NCBI GenBank assembly: GCA_963700305.1
Contig: CAVOXB010000026.1
Location: 310,001-374,000 of the forward strand
Reading direction: 5' to 3'
Length of the DNA: 64,000 bases
Origin: Desulfomonile sp963700305
Lineage (GTDB): Bacteria > Desulfobacterota > Desulfomonilia > Desulfomonilales > Desulfomonilaceae
Below the pieces are notes generated by a model. That model saw nothing but the letters and a program-made list of their open reading frames with translations, searched no databases and was not told the origin of the DNA. Positions 47,503 through 55,353 of this stretch are shown in pieces (position 1 is the first letter of the stretch; every line of letters begins with the position of its first letter). Position numbers and translations under genes: made by a program.

Positions 47503-47651
47503 GCTCAACCTCCTTCCCAGCCATACAGTACAAAACGAAAGCCCGGCGTATCAAATCTGAATCCAGGTGACTTGCCGGGCTCTCGACCTTGCATCAGCCC
47601 TGTTGTTCTTCAGGGTTATTTATCATAACATACCAAAAACGGAAAAGTCAA
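47503..47651 (-). promoter_or_regulatory. Promoter and structured leader of the aminotransferase gene
   Basis: On the minus strand TTGACT (47646-47651) and TATGAT (47622-47627) are 18 bases apart. The transcript would begin near 47615 with a small hairpin CCCTG/CAGGG, followed by AGCCCGGC ... GCCGGGCT with a 28-base loop and then TTTCGTTTT, before the ribosome binding site. The second hairpin followed by T's looks like a leader terminator; no known riboswitch recognised. Confidence 0.45.
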
Positions 47652-47761
47652 TTAAATATCCGCATGTTCGGCAGGAATTACACAGTCCTCTGGTAGATGC
47701 GACGCGTTTATGATAAAATGCAAATCTTGGTTATGCGACAGTTACAACTATCGGATTTTTC

Positions 47762-48322
47762 ATGATTTGCAAGACCATACTTTGCCGCCTGTATTTCAAG
47801 CGCTTTCTGACAATTTCGCTCACAGGCTTAATCTTTAACATAATTATGGGCTCTGCTTTTGCCGCATCCAATGATTTTGAAAGAGGGCTAGCCGCGGCTC
47901 GTTCCGGTCAGTTGGACATGGCGATAACGCTATGGACGAAAATGATCGAGCGGTACCCAAAATCTTATGCTGCGTATGTAAATCGCGGGCAGGCTTACAG
48001 ATCCGTGGGAAGAGTCTTCGAGGGTGTCGCAGACTGGCACAAGGCCAAGGAATTGGCCCCGATTTTTGCATACGCGACATACTCGGGCGATTTCATTGTT
48101 GAGACTCCTAAGAACAATCTCTTGAGCTTTGCAGCGCCTCTGGAGCTCGATCCAGACTATGTGCCATCGGTAGTCATGACCGCGGTCACGTATCTTGACG
48201 TGGGCCGGACGGACATGGCGGTTCAGCTTTATCGCAAATCGCTTGACCTTACCACGAACCCGCTTTTGAAGAGCTATTTCGATCACTGGGCCGCATCCGT
48301 GGAATCCGACCCAAGGGAATAG
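47762..48322 (+). CDS. Exported TPR protein, 186 aa
   Basis: Hydrophobic N terminus (FLTISLTGLIFNIIMGSAFA, likely cleaved after AFA). Then tetratricopeptide repeats: DFERGLAAARSGQLDMAITL and AAYVNRGQAYRSVGRVFEGV near residues 38-95, and MTAVTYLDVGRTDMAVQLYR near 145. TPR helices bind other proteins; this one acts in the periplasm or at the membrane. No ribosome binding site is evident before the ATG (TTTTTC precedes it), so the start may lie a few codons inside. Intact; stands alone. Confidence 0.8.
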   Translation: MICKTILCRLYFKRFLTISLTGLIFNIIMGSAFAASNDFERGLAAARSGQLDMAITLWTKMIERYPKSYAAYVNRGQAYRSVGRVFEGVADWHKAKELAPIFAYATYSGDFIVETPKNNLLSFAAPLELDPDYVPSVVMTAVTYLDVGRTDMAVQLYRKSLDLTTNPLLKSYFDHWAASVESDPRE

Positions 48323-48524
48323 AACTTCGATAAATATTTATAGTTTTGCAGTTAAGTGGCGAGAGCGCACACAGGCGATAGCAAGCTTTACTGGAAAATA
48401 AGGATGCTTTCGTTGCACTTGAAATGCCATTTTCCTCGACTGACCTTTTCTTTGCATGAGGGAAATGGCAGGCGTGTGCCGTAACCATTCACTTATGGGT
48501 AAAGATGAGGCAATCCGGAGACAT

Positions 48525-48600
48525 GTCATTGCGAGCGCGGCGAAGCAATCTCATCTTGTCGCTCTGCAGATTGCTTCGTCGCTCCGCTCCTCGCAATGAC
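48525..48600. repeat. REP/MITE-like inverted repeat of the CATTGCGAG...GAAGCAATCT type
   Basis: Left arm CATTGCGAGCGCGGCGAAGC with AATCT, right arm AGATTGCTTCGTCGCTCCGC TCCTCGCAATG: nearly complete dyad with a short spacer. Elements with these words are common, dispersed intergenic repeats in many bacterial genomes. It sits between the TPR gene and korD and could affect read-through. Confidence 0.8.
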
Positions 48601-48723
48601 AGGGCCGAGCAGTCGGTTTCCCCAGAATTACTGAATGCTTGCCATGTGGCGTTTTTTCTATTGACAGGGCTTCTGTTGCAGTTTAACCTGTGACTTTGCC
48701 TAATTATACCAGGGAGAAAAGAA

Positions 48724-48990
48724 GTGAAAGGCCGCATCATAATCGACATGGAGCGGTGCAAAGGCTGCGGTCTGTGCATCATAGTCTGCCCGAAAAAGCA
48801 GATAGAAGTCTCCGATCAACTCAACAAGAAGGGATATTATCCCGCGTCATTCAAAGAGGAATCGGCAGAAGACCTGGAAAAGGTCAAATGCACAGGGTGC
48901 GCCCTTTGCGCAATCACATGCCCGGATGTCTCCATCGAAGTCTATCGTCAGGCCAAAGACGAAGAAAAAGACGAATCAGAGGAAGAATAA
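48724..48990 (+). CDS. korD: 2-oxoacid:ferredoxin oxidoreductase, ferredoxin-like delta subunit
   Basis: 88 residues, GTG start with GGGAGAAAAGAA upstream. Two [4Fe-4S] cluster motifs: MERCKGCGLCIIVCPKKQIE and VKCTGCALCAITCPDVSIE, each Cys-x2-Cys-x2-Cys-x3-Cys-Pro. The acidic tail (EEKDESEEE) ends one base before the korA start. It carries electrons from the thiamine site to ferredoxin. First gene of a korDABC operon. Confidence 0.92.
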   Translation: MKGRIIIDMERCKGCGLCIIVCPKKQIEVSDQLNKKGYYPASFKEESAEDLEKVKCTGCALCAITCPDVSIEVYRQAKDEEKDESEEE

Positions 48991-48991
48991 A

Positions 48992-50117
48992 ATGGATGGC
49001 AAAGTCCTCATGCGCGGGACCCACGTGCTGGGTGAGGCCGCAATCCGTGCGGGTTGCCGCGCTTATTTCGGTTATCCCATCACGCCTCAAAACGAATTAC
49101 CCGAGTATATGGCAGCAGCCTTCGCAAAAATGGAGGGCGCCGTATTCCTTCAGGCTGAAAGCGAGCTAGCCGCTATCAACATGGTCATGGGAGCCAGCAT
49201 CGCGGGAGCGAGAGTCATGACCTCGTCCTCCAGCCCCGGTATCAGCCTTAAACAGGAAGGCATCTCCTATCTGGCGGCTATGGAATTGCCGGCAGTGATC
49301 GTGAACATGATGAGAGGCGGGCCGGGCCTAGGTAATATTGCGCCTGCTCAGGGCGATTACTTCCAGGCCACCAAAGGAGGAGGGCACGGCGACTACAGGG
49401 TAATCGTCCTGGCTCCCGCGTACGGCCAGGAAATTGCCGACATGACCAGGGCCGCGTTTGACATGGCGGACAAGTACAGAACCCCGGTGATGATTCTTGG
49501 GGATGGCATGATGGGGCAGATGATGGAGCCCGTAGTGTTTCCTGAACCCCTGTCCCCTACATCTCTCCCAAAGAAGGACTACGTCCTGAATGGGTGCGAA
49601 GGCAGACCGAGCCGCATTGTTCGATCCCTCTGGCTGGACACCAGCCTGGAAGAGGAACTGAATTGGCGTCTTGTCCGCAAGTACGAAATCATATCCGAGG
49701 AACTGCCTGATCAAGAAATGTATCTTGTGGATGACGCCGAAGTGATAATGGTCGCGTACGGCACGGCAGCTAGAATCGCAAAAGGAGGAGTCCACAGAGC
49801 GAGGGAAGCCGGTCAGAAGGTTGGGCTGTTCCGCCCCAAGACGCTATGGCCTTTCCCGTCCGAACCTTTGGCAAGGCTCAGCCGCAAAATTGACCACATA
49901 GTGGTGTTCGAGATGAGCACCGGTCAGATGGTAGAGGACGTGCGACTGGCAGTCGAAGGAAGGTGCGACGTATCGTTTTACGGCCGTCCCGGGTGGAGTT
50001 GTGGCCACTCCTGAAGAAATAGCCAGAGTCCTTTCAGGCACTTATCATAGACTGGACCACGGACGAGGAGCTGTCGCCGAATCGAGCCACAAGCTCAGGT
50101 CCGTTAGTTCCGCATAG
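48992..50117 (+). CDS. korA: 2-oxoacid:ferredoxin oxidoreductase, alpha subunit (frameshifted near the end)
   Basis: MDGKVLMRGTHVLGEAAIRA opens the subunit; GYPITPQNELPEYMA, QAESELAAINMVMGASIAGA and MTSSSSPGISLKQEGISYLA are typical of KorA/VorB. Near 49990 the CCCGGG run lacks one G; repaired, the end reads GGVVATPEEIARVLSG to RSVSSA at 50117. About 375 residues. The subunit binds the CoA-linked half reaction of 2-oxoacid oxidation (2-oxoglutarate or branched-chain oxoacids). The KorDABC order and sizes favour a 2-oxoglutarate or isovalerate-type enzyme; specificity is not proven. Confidence 0.9.
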
Positions 50118-50230
50118 GCAGACCGAGTCCAAAAACTCATCCGAGAATACTCAACGGAGCGCGGTCGGAAGTGCATAATCCATTTTGCTGACGGCCGGCT
50201 TCGCACAGTTCCTAAAGAGGAGCGTCGAAA

Positions 50231-50968
50231 GTGAAGAAAGTATTTACCAGACCCAGGTCTCTCAAAGAGACCCCCTTTCACTATTGCCCCGGTTGCGGCC
50301 ACAGCATTATTCACCGGCTCGTTGCAGAAGTGATAGATGAATTGGGAATCCGGGAGAACACAATCGGAGTGCCGCCCGCGGGATGCGCTGTCCTCGCCTA
50401 CAACTACTTCGACGTCGATATGGCGGAAGCGCCCCACGGCCGAGCTGCTGCAGTTGCTACGGGGATTAAACGCGTGCTTCCCGACAAGCTGGTGTTTACT
50501 TATCAGGGAGACGGCGATATAGCGGCCATCGGGACTGCTGAGACAATTCACGCGGCAAACAGAGGCGAACGTATTACCGCGATCTTTGTCAACAATGCGG
50601 TCTACGGCATGACAGGCGGTCAGATGGCGCCCACTACAATAGCCGGTCAAGTCACGACAACATCTCCCGGGGGGAGAGTCCCTTTGCGAGATGGTTATCC
50701 CCTGGATCTCAGTGAAATGCTGGGGATAGCGGCCGGCAGCGTGTACATCGAGCGTACATCAGTAACCACTCCCAAGGGGATCATGAGAACTCGCAAAGCA
50801 CTGAAGAAGGCTTTCATGGTCCAGATGGAGGACAAGGGGTTTTCCCTGGTGGAGATATTGTCTCCTTGCCCGACCAACTGGAAAATGAGTCCTGTTCAAG
50901 CTATCCGCTGGGTTGACGAAGTGATGACCAAAACATTCCCGCTTAAGGTGATAAAGGATGTTGCTTAA
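50231..50968 (+). CDS. korB: 2-oxoacid:ferredoxin oxidoreductase, beta (TPP-binding) subunit
   Basis: 245 residues, intact, GTG start after AGAGGAG. HYCPGCGHSIIHRLVAEVID at the start, PPAGCAVLAYNYFDVDMAEA, PHGRAAAVATGIKR, and the thiamine diphosphate/Mg motif YQGDGDIAAIGTAETIHAAN ... FVNNAVYGMTGGQMAPTT. The end (GFSLVEILSPCPTNWKMSPV) is conserved. Its last codons overlap the start of korC, so the two are coupled. Confidence 0.93.
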   Translation: MKKVFTRPRSLKETPFHYCPGCGHSIIHRLVAEVIDELGIRENTIGVPPAGCAVLAYNYFDVDMAEAPHGRAAAVATGIKRVLPDKLVFTYQGDGDIAAIGTAETIHAANRGERITAIFVNNAVYGMTGGQMAPTTIAGQVTTTSPGGRVPLRDGYPLDLSEMLGIAAGSVYIERTSVTTPKGIMRTRKALKKAFMVQMEDKGFSLVEILSPCPTNWKMSPVQAIRWVDEVMTKTFPLKVIKDVA

Positions 50969-51509
50969 GATCATATTTTCCGGGTTCGGAGGACAAGGCG
51001 TCCTCATGATGGGTTATGTGCTGGCAGTTGCGGGAATGAACGAGGACAAACACGTCACGTTCTGGCCCGCGTACGGAGCCGAAGTGCGAGGCGGGACCGC
51101 AAATTGCACGGTCGTGGTTTCCGATAGCGAAATAGCGTCTCCCATTGCGTCGTCCCCCGAATATGTGGTGGCGATGAATTACCCCTCCATGATGAAATAC
51201 TTGAATATGGTCAAGTCAGGCGGGACCATGTTCCTCAATAGCGACCTCATCTCAGAGCAACCAGCGAGAGAAGACCTGAAGACCGTGAGCGTGCCGGCGA
51301 ATTCGCTGGCCCACGGCATGGGAAACGACCGGGTATTGAATATGGTCATGCTGGGAGCTGTGAATGCCATAGCAGGCATCGTCTCGGAGAAAGCCTTGGT
51401 AGAGGCTGTTGAGACCGTCCTGAAAGGCAAGAAAAGGCCTTTGATCGACGTCAATCAGCAGGCTCTGGGAAAGGGCTCGGAATATATGTGTTCCGCGTGT
51501 GGCTCGTAG
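50958..51509 (+). CDS. korC: 2-oxoacid:ferredoxin oxidoreductase, gamma subunit
   Basis: 183 residues, intact. Starts MLLKIIFSGFGGQGVLMMGY; TFWPAYGAEVRGGTANCTVV and NYPSMMKYLNMVKSGGTMFL are gamma subunit features. Overlaps korB by 11 bases. Ends with a Cys-x-x-Cys (YMCSACGS), unusual but short. Completes the korDABC operon. Confidence 0.93.
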   Translation: MLLKIIFSGFGGQGVLMMGYVLAVAGMNEDKHVTFWPAYGAEVRGGTANCTVVVSDSEIASPIASSPEYVVAMNYPSMMKYLNMVKSGGTMFLNSDLISEQPAREDLKTVSVPANSLAHGMGNDRVLNMVMLGAVNAIAGIVSEKALVEAVETVLKGKKRPLIDVNQQALGKGSEYMCSACGS

Positions 51510-51567
51510 ATATTCTTCGTCCCATGCAATGTAATGTCTTGCAGAAGTTGATTGTCTGGAGGTTTTG

Positions 51568-52006
51568 ATGAAGACAGTGAAAGAGATCGCCGTGAAGCTT
51601 GAAAACAAGCCCGGCGTATTGTCTGAAATAAGCGAGCTTCTTGGAGCCAACGGAATAAATATTATTGCTCTCACCGTGCGAACCGATGGACCTATTGGAA
51701 CACTGAGTTTCGTAGCCACGGACCCGACCAGGGTCCTGAATATACTCGAGAGCGCGGGCTATGCTCCCACGCTCCAGGAAATCATCGCTGCAGAAACGCC
51801 TCATCATCCTGGTGGACTGAACGCTCTCCTGAAACCCTTGAAACTCGCTGGGGTCAACGTGGAGTATCTGTATGCATGCATCGGTCTTCATGGAGCTGGT
51901 GACAGGACAGTCCTTCTGTTGGGCGTGGATAACCTGCACGCGGCGTACCGATGCGCTTTCCAAGGAATGGATCAAATTATACGGCGAAGAGCTTTACGAT
52001 TTCTGA
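51568..52006 (+). CDS. Tandem ACT-domain protein (frameshifted at the end)
   Basis: ATG at 51568 after GGAGGTTTTG. First ACT domain MKTVKEIAVKLENKPGVLSE, ELLGANGINIIALTVRTDGP; second ACT domain GGLNALLKPLKLAGVNVEYL and YACIGLHGAGDRTVLLLGVD. One break near 51945; repaired end DALSKEWIKLYGEELYDF at 52006, about 146 residues. Such stand-alone ACT pairs often accompany 2-oxoacid oxidoreductase and aryl/acyl-CoA ligase genes and are thought to sense amino acids. It follows korC by 58 bases and is probably part of the operon. Confidence 0.85.
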
Positions 52007-52025
52007 TTTTGTCCTCATATAAGCT

Positions 52026-52051
52026 TTCCCGGAGCTTGCACGCTCCGGGAA
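52026..52051. terminator. Hairpin after the kor operon, possible terminator
   Basis: TTCCCGGAGC-TTGCAC-GCTCCGGGAA, ten-base perfect stem 20 bases after the ACT gene stop. No T run follows, so termination is possible but not certain; it may instead protect the 3' end. Confidence 0.5.
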
Positions 52052-52155
52052 CTCACTTTCCGTATACCAATAACAGACCCCCATGCTTTTATTCTCGATA
52101 GAATCATTGCTATGCACGCATTAACATGGTTCCTCTCAATTCCGCTGGAAATAAG

Positions 52156-52187
52156 TAAGGTGTCCCCTGAATAAGGTGTCCCCTGAA
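52156..52187. repeat. Tandem 16-base direct repeat
   Basis: TAAGGTGTCCCCTGAA occurs twice head to tail, followed by the shortened copy TAGGCCTGAATAGG. It lies just upstream of the promoter of the autotransporter-like gene. Could be slippage-born or protein-binding. Confidence 0.6.
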
Positions 52188-52211
52188 TAGGCCTGAATAG
52201 GAAGAATTTTG

Positions 52212-52240
52212 TTGACAGATCAATGGTTTTACAATTTAAT
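52212..52240 (+). promoter_or_regulatory. Sigma-70 type promoter of the autotransporter-like gene
   Basis: TTGACA and TTTAAT spaced by 17 bases, 160 bases before the start of the inverse-autotransporter-like gene. The long leader contains TATACCCCGGGAGC and a G-rich run but no clear terminator. Confidence 0.6.
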
Positions 52241-52399
52241 AAGTCCATTCTCTGTGCCATTTTTGCGTTGTTTGTTTTTCAGAACCTATACCCCGGGAGC
52301 ATTGTTTCGGGGGGGTGTTTCTGTCTTGTCGAGCGGCAAAGTCTGAGAGACTCGTCACTCGTGTCTCACGAGTAGCTGTGATTGGTTTGGGAGGTTCTC

Positions 52400-53953
52400 G
52401 TGTTGTTGTCCCGTCGCTGTCTACCTCTGTTCATTCTTGCTCTATCATTCTTGCTGATCACCTTACTCTTCACGTCATCAGGGGCTCAGGGCCTTCAGAC
52501 ATCCCCATACCGTGCGCCCGATGAAGTCAGGCGAGGACTTTCTCCGGGGCGGCCCGATCTGGCTCCCTCCAATCCTCTCGGGTTACCGGGCGGTTCTCTC
52601 TTAGGGCCGAGGGGATCTGATACGATTCCGATTTCCAGTGGACTGTTTCAGGGACTTCTCCCGAGAATTCCGAACCTGGAACTGGGTTACGTCTACAGTT
52701 TTGGTCCAGACGTGCACGCCGGCCGCGCCACTTTTGATTACTTACTGCCCATTAGTCTTGGCAGTGACTCAACTATCTTCGGGGAAGCGCACTCCGAATT
52801 CCAGAGTTTCTGGCAAGCCCGATCAGGGGGAACGGACAATCGTGTTGATCTTTCGTTCGGAGGCGGCTACCGAACGATTCTCCGTGACACCACCCTTGTA
52901 GGTATGAATGGCTTTTACGACACCTCTCGGCTCTTCGGTTCCTGGCACTCCTCCGGCGGCCTTGGACTTGAGATGGCTGCGCTCACCTCATCTGATGGAG
53001 CCATTGATCTCAACGTCAACTGGTACGGGAATCTCTTCACTCGTGACGGGCTGATCAATGCTTTCCGGAACAAGGGTGGGAGTTACGACATTGAGGCAGG
53101 TTACTCTAATGCGCTGTTTAACCAAGCGCTCGACCTCCGGTTGAAACTCACGGGGTACCAGTTCGACATCGGCAACAACGTGTACGGATGGCGGACAGGT
53201 GCGGATGTAACGACGCGGGATGGCGTGTTCACGATACGGTATGAGTACGGCCACGACAGGGTGAACGGGCCTTACAATTCCATTGGCGGCTTCGTCAACG
53301 TGGGATTCCAACCGGAAAACATTTTGCAGGGCCAAAACCCATTCATAAGCCCCCAACCGGTGTTTCAAAGCCCTCGCAATTTGAGGCGCATGCTGACCCA
53401 AAAGGTGAAGAGGGATTGGCATCAGCCTGCATCGGTTGTCCTTGCCAAATCTGCTCCTGCCGGTAGTTCGAGCCGTCCGTGGTTTCGTTTTACGCTTTCA
53501 AATCCCTTGGGGGGCACTGTCATCAGAAGCCACTCGTGGACGGAGAATGAAACATACATATACGTAACACCGGGGGATCCGTGTCCAATCGTTTTTCGCA
53601 CAGCCGCCTTCACAATAAAGATCGAGGGATATGAGTCCCATGGCCCAACAATTGTCAGGATGAGTATTACAAGCAATAGCATTGCGCCGGGCGGCTGCAG
53701 GAATGTGATATTGTATACTACTGGCGGCAATATATGTTCAGACGGCGTTGGTTGTAACTAGTGGTCTGGGTCCGATTACTCTCACCATACCGGCCGGGGG
53801 CTCCCTGACCGATGGACCCTTCGGCGGCCATTACGCAGTCCCCTGTGGCTGCGGCGCTACTATTACTCCCAATGCTGAGGCGGGCACCTTCCTGTTGGAA
53901 GATGTTGCAGGCATTGTCCCATCTCAGACGATACACATCATTACCGTGCCTTA
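52400..53953 (+). CDS. Inverse-autotransporter-like outer membrane beta-barrel protein (C-terminal part frameshifted)
   Basis: GTG at 52400 follows GGGAGGTTCTC. Signal peptide LPLFILALSFLLITLLFTSS-GAQG. Residues about 90-310 look like an intimin/invasin-type beta barrel: FGEAHSEFQSFWQARSGGTD, NRVDLSFGGGYRTILRDTTL, VGMNGFYDTSRLFGSWHSSG, LNVNWYGNLFTRDG and WRTGADVTTRDGVFTIRYEY, alternating aromatic strands. The C-terminal 130 residues are an exposed Thr/Gly-rich domain; after a frame change near 53745 it continues VTSGLGPITLTIPAGGSLTD and CGCGATITPNAEAGTF to 53953. No Ig-like repeats. Likely adhesin; ligand unknown. Confidence 0.65.
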
Positions 53954-54127
53954 ACAGCGACACTATTTATGTCCATATTCGCCCCCCAATCACCATTCCG
54001 GGGACACCATACTTAATTCATCGAGCCATTTTTGGACCTCTTCGGACCAGGTTTCCGGGGCCGCACGGATCTGCCCAGGGTAAGCTCAGAAGTCTCTGAC
54101 CGCAAATATGCTTCCAGAGCTCCATTT

Positions 54128-54541
54128 TCAGGCGCACGCTTCCCGACCCCTGCTACGGCATGCCTTCCGTGCTGTCTTGGCGAGGGGGTAGGGCTGTACC
54201 AGAACCTCGGCGGGAAGACCAAGCTTCTCGCTCAATTTCTGAACCATCGGCAGCGTCAAGTGTCTTTTACGGTTGAGAACTTCTGAGATTCTTCCCTTTG
54301 ATCCGATAACGGATTCGAGGTCTTTTCTGTCAAGCCCCAGGTCCGCCATTCGGATTTTGATTGCCTCTATCGGGTCCGGTGGTCCAATGGAGTAGTTCCT
54401 TCTTTCGTATGTCTCCACGAGAGAGGCGAGAATTTCCAGTTCATCACCTTCGGGGCTGTCCGGCTCCGCATCAAAAAGTTCTTCGATTCGGGCAAGGGCT
54501 GCTTCATACTCTTCGTCCGTGCGGATCGGTTTGATTTCCAT
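54128..54541 (-). CDS. higA: HigA-type antitoxin, HTH protein
   Basis: 137 residues. N-terminal toxin-binding part MEIKPIRTDEEYEAALARIE; LEILASLVETYERRNYSIGP-DPIEAIKIRM; then a Cro/C1-type helix-turn-helix DLGLDRKDLESVIGSKGRIS and VLNRKRHLTLPMVQKLSEKL. The basic C-terminal extension (KTARKACRSRGREACA) is longer than usual. Antitoxin neutralises the HigB toxin encoded 31 bases upstream and represses the operon. The toxin-first order is typical of HigBA. Confidence 0.9.
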   Translation of the reverse strand: MEIKPIRTDEEYEAALARIEELFDAEPDSPEGDELEILASLVETYERRNYSIGPPDPIEAIKIRMADLGLDRKDLESVIGSKGRISEVLNRKRHLTLPMVQKLSEKLGLPAEVLVQPYPLAKTARKACRSRGREACA

Positions 54542-54572
54542 TCTGATTCTCCTTGCCTTTTCTCTACCTGAG

Positions 54573-54869
54573 TCAGACGGTGTTGGCGTCTATTCTGTCG
54601 TACCGCGAATGTGTCCCGACGAAACGGATAAACACCTTCTGAAGCTTGTCATTCACCTTTATGACTAACCGATAGTCAGTGCCTTCTAGCCTTTTGAATA
54701 CTAACCTGTTGTCTCTGATCGGAACGACCCCAGGGTACAAAGCTCTGACATCTTCCTGATTTCGCCATCTTGCTTTTTCGACAACGCTTACCCAGGTTCT
54801 TAAGGGTTGCTCAACATCAGGATATTCTACCCAGAAATCTCGAAGCGTTTTCACCTTGATGACGTGCAT
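54573..54869 (-). CDS. higB: HigB-type mRNA interferase toxin
   Basis: 98 residues with the HigB_toxin (RelE/ParE superfamily) pattern: MHVIKVKTLRDFWVEYPDVE, TWVSVVEKARWRNQEDVRAL, NRLVFKRLEGTDYRLVIKVN and VFIRFVGTHSRYDRIDANTV. The Arg/Lys and the closing FVGTHxxYDRID are hallmark residues. Such toxins cut mRNA on the ribosome. Ribosome binding site weak. First gene of the pair. Confidence 0.9.
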   Translation of the reverse strand: MHVIKVKTLRDFWVEYPDVEQPLRTWVSVVEKARWRNQEDVRALYPGVVPIRDNRLVFKRLEGTDYRLVIKVNDKLQKVFIRFVGTHSRYDRIDANTV

Positions 54870-55100
54870 ATACCGTCGTTACTGCGTTCTCACTTTGGGA
54901 ACAAGAGATTTTTCAAAAGTCAGAGGCATGGAGTACCAGAAGTCAGACGAGCGGCAACCATAATTTCTTGATATGACTCGGTTCACCGTGATGGCTGCCT
55001 GGAATCCATTAGAAAACAAATGGGCAAGAGGGTAAACCGATTTTCATTGACATGAACGCTGAGATTGCGTAGGCTGTTACTTGATTAATTGGAGTAGGTA

Positions 55101-55214
55101 ATGAAACGCATCACCTTTGCAGTCAAGAAAGAAGCCGAGTCAGAAACCCAGTTTGGGCCTGTTTTCGGCTTTTTTGCATATTTCTGGTTTTTTAGTCTGG
55201 ATCCACCTGGGTGA
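55101..55214 (+). CDS. Phenylalanine-rich leader peptide, 37 aa
   Basis: Open frame with its own ribosome binding site (GGAG six bases before the ATG). It begins MKRITFAVKKEAE and ends with the aromatic cluster GPVFGFFAYFWFFSLDPPG. Eight of 37 codons are Phe, with one Tyr and one Trp among them, six Phe within ten residues. The stop codon TGA lies at the end of RNA segment 1 of the attenuator. The direct downstream gene makes phenylalanine precursors, so this is read as the sensing peptide of a translation-coupled attenuator, like PheL or PheM of enterobacteria but unrelated in sequence. Confidence 0.85.
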   Translation: MKRITFAVKKEAESETQFGPVFGFFAYFWFFSLDPPG

Positions 55215-55311
55215 TACGGTCATATGGTCGCATTGAAAACCCCGGGTGGATCCCAGATCCTCCCGGGGTTTGTAATTTGGAACCCCGAGGATAGTCTCCT
55301 TGGGGTTTTTT
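55197..55311 (+). promoter_or_regulatory. Phenylalanine attenuator: four alternative hairpins and terminator
   Basis: Segment 1 (55197-55211) pairs with 2 (55241-55256) in 15 bp with one bulge. Segment 2 also pairs with 3: AAACCCCGGG (55237-55246) with CCCGGGGTTT (55262-55271), ten perfect pairs. Segment 3 also pairs with 4: CGGGGTT (55264-55270) with AACCCCG (55281-55287). Segment 4 pairs with 5: AACCCCGAGGA (55281-55291) with TCCTTGGGGTT (55297-55307), 11 bp, loop TAGTC, followed by T's: an intrinsic terminator. A ribosome stalled at the upstream Phe codons leaves 1 free (1:2, 3:4, read-through); one reaching the stop covers 1 (2:3, 4:5, termination). Confidence 0.85.
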
Positions 55312-55353
55312 AATGTTGCGGAGAAAAGCGTCTCAAAATACAAGGAGAATATT

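Noticed and set aside
52007..52260. Minus-strand frame at 52015-52260 as a gene
   Set aside because: No ribosome binding site and it runs through the hairpin, the tandem repeat and the promoter of the autotransporter-like gene.
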